64,000 nucleotides of DNA from Proteus cibi (GTDB taxonomy: Bacteria > Pseudomonadota > Gammaproteobacteria > Enterobacterales > Enterobacteriaceae), in assembly GCF_003144405.1 (NCBI RefSeq), contig NZ_PENW01000010.1:124001-188000 (forward strand), written 5' to 3'. This document shows, piece by piece, positions 55,474-64,000 of the stretch (the first letter of the stretch is position 1; every line of letters begins with the position of its first letter). The position numbers were made by a program, and so were the translations under genes. Under the pieces are notes generated by a model. That model was not told where the DNA came from and made no database searches. It saw nothing but the letters and a program-made list of their open reading frames with translations.

Positions 55474-57216
55474 TTACCAACCATATGACATACCACCACC
55501 GACAACAGCACGATCTTCCGTATTCCATGAAGCAGAAACACGAATAACAGCACTCTCTGTTATTTGATATTGAGCACCCGTTGCAAACGCATTGGCATCA
55601 CGATAATTCCCGACACCCACACCAAGGCTAAAAGTGTGAGCTGAAACGTAGGGAATATTAGCCATCGCTGCGACAGAGGCAATACCCGCACTTGCTCTTT
55701 TGTCTGCTTTGTCTATTTTATTATCCATATTATTGAGTGCGACATCATTATCAATAAAGATATTCTTAATCTTATTATTGGTATATTCATTCGCAATAGA
55801 GATAGAATCTTTTTTTGACGAATCAATGTATTCTCTTAAGGATTCATCTCGTTCATTAATAACATTATTGGTGATATTAAGATATTCATTTCCTTTTTGA
55901 GTAATATATTTTTCACGCTCTTTAATGATTTTCTCATTATTTTTACCAATAAGTCCTTCTACACCTGAGGCTATTTTACTAATTTCTATATCCGTGTAAT
56001 TATTGGCATTTCTTTCAAATTTCCTGACTTTACTGTCTGTTGAGCTAATAATTTCATCCCTAGTGTTGGTGATATGTTCCACTGTTTTCTCATGATGTTC
56101 ATTTACTTTAAAATCCGTATATTCTTTACTACTATTCTCAACTTTTATTATTTCATTATTGGTATAATCTTTAATTCTACTTTCAGATTTATCAACTTTA
56201 TCGTTGGTGTTTTTTTCAATATCGCCTTTCACTTCATTAACTCGATTATTTATATAATCTTCGGCGCCTGATTTTATTTCAGCATATTGATTATCACTAT
56301 AGATATAAAATTCATTTTTTGCTTCATTGATATAATTAATCGTATTTTCTTGGTTTTTTTCTATTTTACTATCAGTATATTGATTTGCTTTTTTCTCTGC
56401 GCTATTGGCTAATTCATTTGCTTTTATTTCACTTCTTTTTAATACCTCCTCATTTGCTTTAGTAATATCACCTTTTATTATTTTATTGTTATCATTTATT
56501 TGATTATTTGTTTCTTTAAGAATGCGATCCTTTTCTTGCTCAATTTTATTATAAATATTCTGATTGTTGTCATTAATACGTTTATCTGCCTCAATAAGAA
56601 TATTATCTTTTTCTTTTTTTAATTGAGATACATTTACTGCATCGGTATCTTCAGTCCCTGCAGCTACATTAATAATTTGTCGCTGATTTTTATCACTGCC
56701 GATTGATAATGTATTATTGCGATTATTGCTACTGTTATCGCCTAATATAATCGCATTACTTGCTGATCCAGAAGATTTACTACCAATAATAACTGAATTA
56801 TCTGCATTATCAGAAAGGCGACTGCCACTCCCTAAAATAACGCCATTTTCAGCATTATTTATTGCCCCTTTCCCTATACTAATGGAATCTTTATTTTCAC
56901 TATAAGCTTGAGAACCAATAGAAAGGGAGCCTTCACCTATAGCCATAGCACCACTTCCCAACGACAACGCATTATCACCTATTGCTGTACTTTTGTGACC
57001 TATTGCCGTTGCATTTTCACCCTCGGCACCTGCATTAGCACCAATTGCAGTTGATTGGTCTGAATGTGCCCAAGTATTATATCCAAGCGCCGTAGATTCA
57101 TTACCATCCGCTTTACTATTTCCACCTAATAAGGTCGTATTATTTGCATAAGATAAAGGTGATAATAATAATGAAACAACTAATAACTTCACCTTAAAAC
57201 CTTTATTTTTAGTCAT
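55474..57216 (-). CDS. YadA-type trimeric autotransporter adhesin
   Basis: 580 aa. Signal peptide (KLLVVSLLLSPLSYA), then a head of about 14-residue YadA-like repeats (residues about 28-170: TALGYNTWAHSDQSTAIG, ENATAIGHKSTAIG, NALSLGSGAMAIG, GSLSIGSQA), a neck (VNVSQLKKE near 200), a long coiled-coil stalk (about 205-505) and the C-terminal beta-barrel anchor (ASAGIASVAAMANIPYVSAHTFSLGVG to GGGMSYGW). It should trimerise in the outer membrane and mediate adhesion or autoaggregation. Stalk repeats of the form YTD/N..I recur at about 15-residue spacing, suggesting right-handed coiled coil. The gene is AT-rich relative to neighbours. Confidence 0.92.
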   Translation of the reverse strand: MTKNKGFKVKLLVVSLLLSPLSYANNTTLLGGNSKADGNESTALGYNTWAHSDQSTAIGANAGAEGENATAIGHKSTAIGDNALSLGSGAMAIGEGSLSIGSQAYSENKDSISIGKGAINNAENGVILGSGSRLSDNADNSVIIGSKSSGSASNAIILGDNSSNNRNNTLSIGSDKNQRQIINVAAGTEDTDAVNVSQLKKEKDNILIEADKRINDNNQNIYNKIEQEKDRILKETNNQINDNNKIIKGDITKANEEVLKRSEIKANELANSAEKKANQYTDSKIEKNQENTINYINEAKNEFYIYSDNQYAEIKSGAEDYINNRVNEVKGDIEKNTNDKVDKSESRIKDYTNNEIIKVENSSKEYTDFKVNEHHEKTVEHITNTRDEIISSTDSKVRKFERNANNYTDIEISKIASGVEGLIGKNNEKIIKEREKYITQKGNEYLNITNNVINERDESLREYIDSSKKDSISIANEYTNNKIKNIFIDNDVALNNMDNKIDKADKRASAGIASVAAMANIPYVSAHTFSLGVGVGNYRDANAFATGAQYQITESAVIRVSASWNTEDRAVVGGGMSYGW

Positions 57217-57576
57217 ATCAAAATCGCTCCAAAATTAATAAAGTCATATATAGAATAATATGTATTTTATTTTTTACACATTATATATCTTATGAAATAA
57301 ACTAATAATAATTTGAAACTCTATTAATTAAAGATAATAACACCACCATATAATTAGCTTTATTATAAATAAAAAATACTTTTTTTAATTTATATTCAAA
57401 TAATAATCAACAACTAAAGAGAATAGACGGAAAATAAGAAATAAAATGTAAATTAAAAAAAATAAATTTGTTCATTGTTTATAAAAATAAAATATTTTTA
57501 ATTTTGAGATAATGATCAAATAAAAGACAACTCCATTCTATAAATGTTAATGCTATTTATTAAAAGAAACTCTAAG
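57217..57576. other. AT-rich gap upstream of the adhesin gene
   Basis: About 360 nt of very AT-rich DNA with no gene; must hold the adhesin promoter. No clear operator seen. Confidence 0.4.
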
Positions 57577-57610
57577 TAAAAACCCCTAAGCTTATTCATG
57601 CTTAGGGGCT
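57577..57610 (-). terminator. Intrinsic terminator after the acetyltransferase gene
   Basis: CCCCTAAGC and GCTTAGGGG stem; on the minus strand it is followed by TTTTTAC. Confidence 0.9.
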
Positions 57611-57615
57611 TCGTA

Positions 57616-58245
57616 TTATTCCATAAATTGTGCTTCTGCGATTAATAATTTATCAATTGATGATTGGCATAAAAAAGGTCTAAGTGCTTCAAATTTCTTT
57701 TCTGACCATTGGTAGATCTTTAAAGATAAAAGTTGCTCAATGATCTTTGGCTCAAAACGATATTTAAGGTGTCGCGCAGGTGTTCCTCCCACAATGCTGT
57801 AAGGCTCAACATTTTTGGACACAACACTATTAGCCGCAACAATAGCACCTTCTCCAATAGTTACACCAGGCATTATCATTACACGCATTCCTATCCATGC
57901 ACCATCATGAATATGAGTATCACCTTTACCAATATAGGCCTCCTCAATTTTATCCATAAAAGGATAAAGTGAGAACCAATCCATACGATGTGTATGATTT
58001 CCACCCATTAATATAACCGCCTGTGCGCCAATACAGACATAATCGCCAATATATAATTTATCAATTTCCCACAATGGCTCCCATTGTAGGCTAATTTCAT
58101 CACCATAAAGATAACGAACTACAGACGCTTCAAAACCATCATCCCAACAATCACTGTAATAACTGTGTTGCCCTTTAATGATAATGTTTTTATTTTTAAC
58201 TGTTTCGTGTAGATATTCTACACGCGACCAATGTTTATTTTTCAT
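57616..58245 (-). CDS. CatB/Vat-type hexapeptide-repeat acetyltransferase
   Basis: 209 aa. Left-handed beta-helix xenobiotic acetyltransferase: HSYYSDCWDDGFEASVVRYLYGD, IGDYVCIGAQAVILMGGNHTHRMDWFSLYPF (catalytic His region), WIGMRVMIMPGVTIGEGAIVAANSVVSKNVEPYSIVGGTPARHLKYRF. Members acetylate chloramphenicol (CatB) or streptogramins (Vat); the true substrate here is unknown and resistance should not be assumed. Confidence 0.87.
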   Translation of the reverse strand: MKNKHWSRVEYLHETVKNKNIIIKGQHSYYSDCWDDGFEASVVRYLYGDEISLQWEPLWEIDKLYIGDYVCIGAQAVILMGGNHTHRMDWFSLYPFMDKIEEAYIGKGDTHIHDGAWIGMRVMIMPGVTIGEGAIVAANSVVSKNVEPYSIVGGTPARHLKYRFEPKIIEQLLSLKIYQWSEKKFEALRPFLCQSSIDKLLIAEAQFME

Positions 58246-58443
58246 AATCTGACTCGCTATAAATTAATGAGTCATCAAAGAATGCTTAATTCTCTGATGA
58301 TGTGTCCGCATTCAAAACACATCGTCTTAAGCAATTCTTGGTTGAAGCAATAAAGGTTCTTTTTTCATCTTATTTACGCCCCATTTTTACAACGCAATAT
58401 ACTTCTGTTTGCCGTTTCTCTACAGCATCATAATAATTTTTAA

Positions 58444-58493
58444 AGAAAAAGCCACGGATACACTTAATAACATCCTATTATTCCCCGTGGCTT
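58444..58493 (-). terminator. Terminator after the old yellow enzyme gene
   Basis: AAGCCACGG and CCGTGGCTT stem with a 27-nt loop; on the minus strand followed by TTTCTTTA. Confidence 0.75.
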
Positions 58494-58500
58494 AATATCA

Positions 58501-59592
58501 CTATTTAAAAAAGCCTTTGCTACCATGAGGCGCACAACGTAAATATTGAGGCGCTACTTTTATGGTTTGTTTGAGTTTTTCCGCCGCATGCCAAGGCCAA
58601 CGAGGATCATAAAGAATACCTCGACCTAAAGCGATAAAGTCGGCCTGCTCTGTAAGTAAAATAGCTTCAGCTTGTTCTGGCTCCGTAATTAGGCCAACAG
58701 TAATAACAGGCAGTTGCGTTTCATTATAAATTGCTTGAGCAAATGGCACCTGGTAATTAGGTCCCAGTTTAATTTCTTGTTTTTCTGATAATCCACCAGA
58801 AGAAACATGAATATAATGGCAACCTAATTCTTCAAGATGCTGTGTTAAAGCAATTGTACTTTCTAAGTCCCAGCCACCTTCAACCCAATCTGTCGCAGAA
58901 ATTCTAACACCGACACAGACATTCTCTGAAACCGCATTTTTTACGGCAACAAAGATATCCACTAATAACCGACTACGATTATTGAAATCGCCACCGTATT
59001 GATCTGTTCTGTGATTTGATAATGGAGATAGGAATTCATGCAATAAATACCCATGAGCACCGTGGATTTCAATAACATCAAATCCTGCTAACTCAGCTCT
59101 TCTTGCCGCATTTACAAAAGCTCGTTTTATTTCTTCAATTTCATCAATAGCCATAGCATGAGGCTGATGATGAGTACTAAAAGGAATTTCTGAAGGTGCG
59201 ACTTTTTGCCATCCATTAGGAGAATCAGGTGCTAATGATGCTCCACCATTCCAAGGTAAATCGGTCGATGCTTTACGTCCTGCATGTGCAATCTGTATAC
59301 CTATTTTTGCAGGTGAATATTGTTTAATATTCTCAACAAGTTTTTTTAATTCACTACCATGTTGATCAGACCAAATACCTAAATCTTTATAACTAATACG
59401 GCCTCTAGGCTCAACCGCGGTTGCTTCAACGATCACTAGTGAAGCGCCAGATAGTGCTAACTGACCATAATGCATAGTGTGCCATGCTGTCGGGTAACCT
59501 TCTTGTGCTGAATATTGGCACATAGGCGCAACGATTATACGGTTATCTAACTGATGGGGGCCTAATTTTTTAGGGGAGAATAACAAACTCAT
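58501..59592 (-). CDS. Old yellow enzyme, NamA/YqjM type
   Basis: 363 aa. FMN-dependent NADPH ene-reductase. The YqjM-type markers are present: active-site Cys in APMCQYSA (about residue 25), QIAHAGRKAS, the paired catalytic residues in EIHGAHGYLLHEFLSPLSNHRTDQYGG, and ISATDWVEGGWDLE. It reduces activated C=C bonds and nitro compounds; physiological substrate unknown. Confidence 0.93.
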   Translation of the reverse strand: MSLLFSPKKLGPHQLDNRIIVAPMCQYSAQEGYPTAWHTMHYGQLALSGASLVIVEATAVEPRGRISYKDLGIWSDQHGSELKKLVENIKQYSPAKIGIQIAHAGRKASTDLPWNGGASLAPDSPNGWQKVAPSEIPFSTHHQPHAMAIDEIEEIKRAFVNAARRAELAGFDVIEIHGAHGYLLHEFLSPLSNHRTDQYGGDFNNRSRLLVDIFVAVKNAVSENVCVGVRISATDWVEGGWDLESTIALTQHLEELGCHYIHVSSGGLSEKQEIKLGPNYQVPFAQAIYNETQLPVITVGLITEPEQAEAILLTEQADFIALGRGILYDPRWPWHAAEKLKQTIKVAPQYLRCAPHGSKGFFK

Positions 59593-59725
59593 TTAAAGCC
59601 TCCTGCTATCAATAAGAATTTATGCAAAGAAAAATATCTTCACTTTTCGATATACCATTTAAATATACAAGTTTAAGGCTATCGGATCTTATTCATTTAG
59701 GCGATGGTTTACTTCACATTGTGAA

Positions 59726-59756
59726 AAACAAAAAGATCAGCGTCAATTGCTGATCT
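59726..59756 (-). terminator. Intrinsic terminator after the DUF2798-type gene
   Basis: GATCAGC-N7-GCTGATC followed by TTTTTGTTTTT on the minus strand. Confidence 0.85.
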
Positions 59757-59765
59757 CTTATTTAA

Positions 59766-60044
59766 TTAATCATTAGATTTGGCAGGCTTCACTAATAACA
59801 GTGAAAAGCGTCTTGCAATCGGTAAGACAAACAAAACCGTAGGAAAAGCAATCATCCAAGAAATCCCCCAAGAAGTTAACCATGGGGAGATAACGTACAT
59901 TCCCATACCTAATGATTTGACGGTACTAATAAAAGCAACAATACCGGACATAATAAAAGAAAGGAAAAAGGGAACAAGAAAAATCATTGCTCGAGTAGGA
60001 AGTTTAGGAATACCTAAAAAGTGATTTTTGTCCTGAAAAGACAT
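59766..60044 (-). CDS. DUF2798-type small membrane protein
   Basis: 92 aa from the chosen ATG. Two transmembrane helices (about 20-42 and 58-80) of the DUF2798 pattern: IPKLPTRAMIFLVPFFLSFIMSGIVAFIST and WLTSWGISWMIAFPTVLFVLPIARRF. Function unknown. MSFQDKN is preferred because GGAG lies upstream; the longer frame begins with a Cys-rich run without ribosome-binding site. Confidence 0.78.
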   Translation of the reverse strand: MSFQDKNHFLGIPKLPTRAMIFLVPFFLSFIMSGIVAFISTVKSLGMGMYVISPWLTSWGISWMIAFPTVLFVLPIARRFSLLLVKPAKSND

Positions 60045-60286
60045 AGATAAAGACTCCAATAATACGATTGTACAACAGCACATAACTGCCAATACAACAG
60101 GCTAAAAAAAGTTATATGCGTTGATTAACGTAAACGCTTACGAGTCTTTTTGACCAAACTAAGAGCTAGTTTATTAATAAATATTTCTTTGTCAACTAAA
60201 TTATTCTCATTATCATTTGGAGGATAATAGTTCACATTAAGATGAATGAAGATGAGAAAACACAATATGGCTTTCTCATCTTTTTT

Positions 60287-60625
60287 TTACCAATCTCGTG
60301 TTGCAATTAACTCTTCTATATCAGCATTTTCAAAACCATATTCATCCGCGATAACGCCAAAATCTTCAGCAATACACTCTCTTGCTACTGTTTCGATTTC
60401 GCTATCTTCTTCATAAAATGCTTCAGCTAATTCATTAAATTGATCTGTTGTTTCTTGCGTTAGAATATAGAGTTCTGCCAAATTTTTAGGTGAAGTCGCT
60501 TCTATTTTTATACAAAGCGCTTTTAATAAATCTTGCCCTTTTTTTACAAGGTGTGAGGGATAATAGTTATCATTGTCCATGTCTTTTAAAAAATAATGCG
60601 CAGCGAGTACTTTATTTTTAATCAT
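60287..60625 (-). CDS. DUF5713-type small protein
   Basis: 112 aa from the chosen ATG. Acidic helical cytoplasmic protein; NKVLAAHYFLKDMDNDNYYPSHLVKKGQDLLKAL and ELIATRDW fit the DUF5713 pattern as I recall it. Function unknown. AAGGA upstream favours MIKNKVL over the ATG three codons earlier, which overlaps that site. Confidence 0.65.
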   Translation of the reverse strand: MIKNKVLAAHYFLKDMDNDNYYPSHLVKKGQDLLKALCIKIEATSPKNLAELYILTQETTDQFNELAEAFYEEDSEIETVARECIAEDFGVIADEYGFENADIEELIATRDW

Positions 60626-60787
60626 GAAGAACATCCTTATCTAAGTATTTATCTTAAGGTCGTTAAAGTGCACTTATTATCTTAATTACTGGAAAGTATA
60701 TTACGTTTATTAATTAAATGTCTCGCTTTTATTTCTATGAATTTATAGAATCCTGACCAGCAAACGGAAAATAGGCAATTAATTAAA

Positions 60788-61519
60788 ATGGCTAAAAAAA
60801 TACGATTTATATTTCTTTTTTTGACGATTGCACTGCTCTCTTTTTTGATCATTAATAAATATTTTAAAAGCTCACCTTTGGCGACATGGTACTTCTATGG
60901 CAATAACGGTGAATATATTACAGGTCATTACTACCCACCAGCAGAAGATGATACAACAGATGCCGTGATTTCCATTCCAGAAAAACCAACTCAAGAAGGT
61001 TTAACACTAACACATTGGGATACTTGCAGTATTGAACTGAACATTGATAATAAAACGCTTAATATTTCTTATTTTACTGATGGTCTTATTCAAGCCTCAT
61101 TATCAACAAAAACCACACCTTATGTTGTATTAACTGAGCTCTATTTTTATCAACCTAATGATATACATTGGTCGATAAACCGACTAGAGGATGGAACATA
61201 CAAAGGTTGGATTTGGGATAATGTTGAAAATCAGCTTATTTCTGTTCGTTATCAGGAAGATAAAACAACAATTATTGACGGTACAAAATATACACTAATG
61301 CCAGAAAGTTATTGGCTATTTCAACGGTGGGCTAATGGCGTTTTAGTGGAAGAGTACACATTAGATGATTTACCAGCAAAAGATAACTATATTCCTGATA
61401 GGGATAAACAGAGGCTGATTCAAGCAAAAGCAGAGCTTCAAACCACGGTGAATGAATTAGTGGCGCCATTAAATTTACCATTTAACTTAATGCTGTGGGA
61501 TAGCTCACTTTGTCAGTAA
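60788..61519 (+). CDS. DUF2931-like membrane-anchored protein
   Basis: 243 aa. N-terminal hydrophobic anchor (about 6-23, IRFIFLFLTIALLSFLIINKYF) without lipobox, then a periplasmic beta-rich domain with several Trp (WYFYGNNGEYITGHYYPP, HWSINRLEDGTYKGWIWDN, YWLFQRWANGVLVEEYTL). The pattern resembles DUF2931 proteins, whose role is unknown. No operon partner is close. Confidence 0.65.
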   Translation: MAKKIRFIFLFLTIALLSFLIINKYFKSSPLATWYFYGNNGEYITGHYYPPAEDDTTDAVISIPEKPTQEGLTLTHWDTCSIELNIDNKTLNISYFTDGLIQASLSTKTTPYVVLTELYFYQPNDIHWSINRLEDGTYKGWIWDNVENQLISVRYQEDKTTIIDGTKYTLMPESYWLFQRWANGVLVEEYTLDDLPAKDNYIPDRDKQRLIQAKAELQTTVNELVAPLNLPFNLMLWDSSLCQ

Positions 61520-61530
61520 TTGCATCATGT

Positions 61531-61561
61531 GAAATGCTCCCAGAGGGTTGGGAGCATTTCT
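61531..61561 (+). terminator. Intrinsic terminator after the DUF2931-like gene
   Basis: AAATGCTCCC-N8-GGGAGCATTT, a 10-bp perfect stem immediately after the stop. Confidence 0.8.
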
Positions 61562-62206
61562 GACACAGAATGATTTAATTTATACTAAATAACACCATCT
61601 CGTTTCATGTAAATTCCTTTTATTGAAAATCCAATTCCTTTCAAGTGGTTAAATTTTACTGCAGAGTATAGATCAATAGAGTAAATAATTTAAATCTAAT
61701 AAAGATGTTGCACAACAGGGGTATATTAAAACAATTATCTATTTTCAATAAAAGAATAAGACGTCACTTTAATAGTTATATTATTCAATGAAATTGAAAT
61801 TTTATATTTAGATTATTTTAAATATAAAACCTTATTTATTGAATATTGATTTTTAATGAAAATCACCTTTAAACTCAAAGCATCTTAAATAAATTATTTA
61901 AGTTACCTTAGCATAATAGAGTAAAATATTTATTACCCATATTAGTTTAATTAAACTCATTCTATCTAAAATAAATCTTTAAAATTAACATTAAATGCCT
62001 TGATATGATCAAAATGAAATAAATAGCATACTTACCTCAATCTGTTCCTAAAAATTTCGACCATTTATTTTTAGTAAAACATATTAAATAAAAATTTATC
62101 TTACATTAAGAGTTGATTAATCAAACCTTGCTTTATATTTTATTATATTGCTCAATTTTTATTTGGCTCTTATACTTTCTTAAGACGATTTTAGGTAGGT
62201 ATTATC
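61562..62206. other. AT-rich control region upstream of a two-component system
   Basis: About 645 nt without a convincing gene. It should contain the promoter of the response-regulator/kinase pair; AT tracts are abundant but no operator is clear. Confidence 0.4.
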
Positions 62207-62872
62207 ATGAATATTTTATTAGTTGAAGACGATTTACAACTCGGTAAAGCGCTTTGTCGCGGACTTGAAATTGCGGGTTTTCAACCATGCTGGGTCAGAT
62301 TGCTTGCGGATGCTCGCGTTCAATTAAAACAGCGCCCTTTCGATTTAATGCTCTTAGATTTAGGTCTACCTGATGGTGATGGGCAAGATGAACTGATTGC
62401 ACTCAGAAAAAGTGGCGAGAAAATCCCGATTATTATTTTAACTGCCCGCACTCAAATTGATAATTTAGTACAAACATTAGATTCAGGTGCCGATGATTTT
62501 TTACCAAAGCCCTTTGCTATGCCTGAACTTATTTCTCGAGTAAAAGCAGTGAGTCGCAGAATGGCCGGTTTCTCTTCACAAATATGGTCTATTGGCAATT
62601 TACAACTTAATCCAGCAAACCATCAAGTCACTTTAAATGACGAATTGCTTTTATTATCAGGTAAAGAATACCAATTATTATATGAATTAATGCGTAATAC
62701 TGACAATGTGGTACGTAAATCAGAATTAGAACAGCGTTTATTTGGTTTAGACGATAAAATTGAGAGCAATTCCCTTGAAGTGCATATGCATAATTTACGA
62801 AGAAAAATAGGCAAAGAACGCATTATCACCGTTCGTGGCGTAGGCTATTTACTAAAAAAAGAAACTCATTAA
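62207..62872 (+). CDS. OmpR-family response regulator
   Basis: 221 aa. Receiver (acidic VEDD at 6-9, phospho-acceptor Asp in LMLLDLGLPDGDG near 51, Thr in LTART, Lys in FLPKPF) plus a winged-helix DNA-binding domain (about 125-220, LLLLSGKEYQLLYELMRNTDNVVRKSELEQRLFG and SNSLEVHMHNLRRKIG, GVGYLL). It overlaps no other gene and is directly followed by its kinase. A possible identity is RppA of P. mirabilis, a PhoP-like regulator tied to polymyxin resistance and swarming, but I recognise this only from general resemblance and context. Confidence 0.93.
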   Translation: MNILLVEDDLQLGKALCRGLEIAGFQPCWVRLLADARVQLKQRPFDLMLLDLGLPDGDGQDELIALRKSGEKIPIIILTARTQIDNLVQTLDSGADDFLPKPFAMPELISRVKAVSRRMAGFSSQIWSIGNLQLNPANHQVTLNDELLLLSGKEYQLLYELMRNTDNVVRKSELEQRLFGLDDKIESNSLEVHMHNLRRKIGKERIITVRGVGYLLKKETH

Positions 62873-64000
62873 ATGAAGATCCGCTCCTTCTTTATTTACA
62901 CCATAGTCCTTCAGATTATCTCCATAGTTATGCTTTGGGGCGTTTGGTTGGCTTGGATACAATTTGATTATCTTGCTGATTTCGAAGATGTGTATAACAA
63001 ACAGCAAGAAATTATTGCTGAAGGTTTTGCTAATACTTTAGAGATTGTTGCTGACCAACCTGAAGTTCTCAAAGAAGTTGCTCATAATTTACAAGGTATG
63101 TATATCGACGCCATGCTCAATGGTGAAGATGATGAACTACAATATCTACCATGGTTTATTGCCTTAGATGCAAATAATACTCTGATTTATACTAATCGTC
63201 CTGAGTTACCTATCCCTACCAAAGTACTTTCATTAGCATCAGAAAAAGTATCTGTCGCAGGTGAAAAGTGGATACTCTCTTTTAGCTGGGGAGAAAAACA
63301 TAAAATAAAAGTGTTTATTGGTGAATCGGTTGAAGACAGAGGTCATGTTATTGGTAACCCTGTTGAAGGAACCTTTGTGCCTTTCCTCTTTATTCTCGCG
63401 ACTGTTATTTTTGCAATTTTAATTACCGCTTATTTTAGTTTACGCCCTTTAAGACAAGCGGCAGAGCTTATCTCTAATCGTAAGCCACGTAATTTAACAC
63501 CGATTAATGTAGGTCAGCAATTTAAAGAAATTCGACCTATCTTTAAAGAGCTAAACCAATTAATGGCTAGAATTGACGCGGCTAATATTCGTGAAAAACA
63601 ATTTATGGCAGATGCCGCCCATGAATTAAGAACACCAATAGCTGCTGTTATCGCACAATTACACCTGCTCACTTTAGTCGATGATCAACAAGAGCGTGAA
63701 GAAATTATTGATGATATGAAGCAATCCCTTGATAGAGCAGCCGCTCTTTCTCATCAATTAATTGATTTGGCGCGATTAGAATGTGACGATTTCCCATTAA
63801 AAATAGAATCTTTTGATATCTATAACGTCATTGGTAATGCAATAGCACAACGCGTTCCTTATGCGATTACTAAAAATATTGAGTTATCACTTAATGAAGG
63901 TCATGCTTTAACGCTTAAAACCGACAAACAGGCTTTACTCTCTATATTTAATAATCTGCTTGATAATGCCATTAAATATTGTCCGAAAGGTAGCCAAGTT
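62873..64000 (+). CDS. Sensor histidine kinase (partial, 3' end outside window)
   Basis: The first 376 codons; begins at the ATG directly after the regulator's stop, so the pair is coupled. TM1 at about 8-30, a periplasmic loop, TM2 at about 165-185, then a short linker and HisKA with the phospho-His in FMADAAHELRTPIAAV, followed by the N box NNLLDNAIKY where the window ends. QseC/PmrB-like architecture with an acidic periplasmic loop (NGEDDELQYLP), which may bind cations. Could be RppB if the regulator is RppA. Confidence 0.92.
   Translation, partial: MKIRSFFIYTIVLQIISIVMLWGVWLAWIQFDYLADFEDVYNKQQEIIAEGFANTLEIVADQPEVLKEVAHNLQGMYIDAMLNGEDDELQYLPWFIALDANNTLIYTNRPELPIPTKVLSLASEKVSVAGEKWILSFSWGEKHKIKVFIGESVEDRGHVIGNPVEGTFVPFLFILATVIFAILITAYFSLRPLRQAAELISNRKPRNLTPINVGQQFKEIRPIFKELNQLMARIDAANIREKQFMADAAHELRTPIAAVIAQLHLLTLVDDQQEREEIIDDMKQSLDRAAALSHQLIDLARLECDDFPLKIESFDIYNVIGNAIAQRVPYAITKNIELSLNEGHALTLKTDKQALLSIFNNLLDNAIKYCPKGSQV

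Noticed and set aside
57616..58245. Calling a chloramphenicol-resistance gene outright
   Set aside because: The CatB/Vat fold is clear but substrate cannot be read from sequence alone; many chromosomal members give no resistance.
60251..60288. Stem-loop with a T-run after the DUF5713-type gene as its terminator
   Set aside because: The T-run lies on the plus-strand side, while the gene is on the minus strand; no plus-strand gene ends there.

Overview
The window looks like a chromosomal segment of a Proteus species, most likely P. mirabilis or a close relative. The evidence is the AT-rich base use, the swarming-type flagellar and chemotaxis locus with MotAB-CheAW and two MCP genes, the tetrathionate reductase cluster, and enterobacterial proteins (MgtC, DsrB, MdaB, BssS, PyrC, MdtG, LpxL). 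This is inferred from protein recognition; no database was searched.

Layout. 1-4783 (minus): rod/hook operon flgBCDEFG and the start of flgH. 4993-6867 (plus): flgA, a dispersed-repeat block, then flgMN behind a canonical sigma-28 promoter. 7195-10426 (minus): flhB-flhA export gate. 10603-16060 (minus): a very AT-rich two-gene insertion, rdrA-rdrB, which I read as a RADAR anti-phage system (P-loop ATPase plus split-motif adenosine deaminase), wedged between cheZ and flhB. 16536-29110 (minus): flhDC, motAB, cheAW, two MCPs, cheRBYZ; a perfect sigma-28 promoter precedes the MCP-cheRBYZ unit. 29111-32820: a 3.7-kb AT-rich region with no convincing gene upstream of flhDC, carrying a near-perfect RcsAB box and a perfect CRP site.

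32821-41212: mgtC with a proline-codon leader ORF, dsrB, a cspE-type gene, ylaC, four near-identical tRNA-Asn genes each with its own promoter (an mdaB/araC-type pair lies between copies 1 and 2), pyrC, bssS, and a RcsA/BglJ-like LuxR regulator. 41482-48877: ttrBCA (minus) divergent from ttrSR (plus). 48952-54792 (plus): lpxL-type acyltransferase, mdtG, a POT peptide transporter, a PhzF-like protein, and a hotdog thioesterase. 55023-61519: accessory genes including a YadA-type trimeric autotransporter, a CatB/Vat-type hexapeptide acetyltransferase, an NamA-type old yellow enzyme and small DUF proteins. 62207-end: an OmpR-type response regulator and its histidine kinase, cut off by the window edge.

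How it fits together. FlhD4C2 is the master activator of the flagellar genes; FlgM holds sigma-28 until FlhAB-dependent export releases it; CheA/W/MCP/R/B/Y/Z bias the motor driven by MotAB. The Rcs and CRP sites upstream of flhDC offer envelope-stress and carbon-state input. The RADAR pair is the standout: a known class of phage-defence system in an unusual place, inside the motility supercluster.
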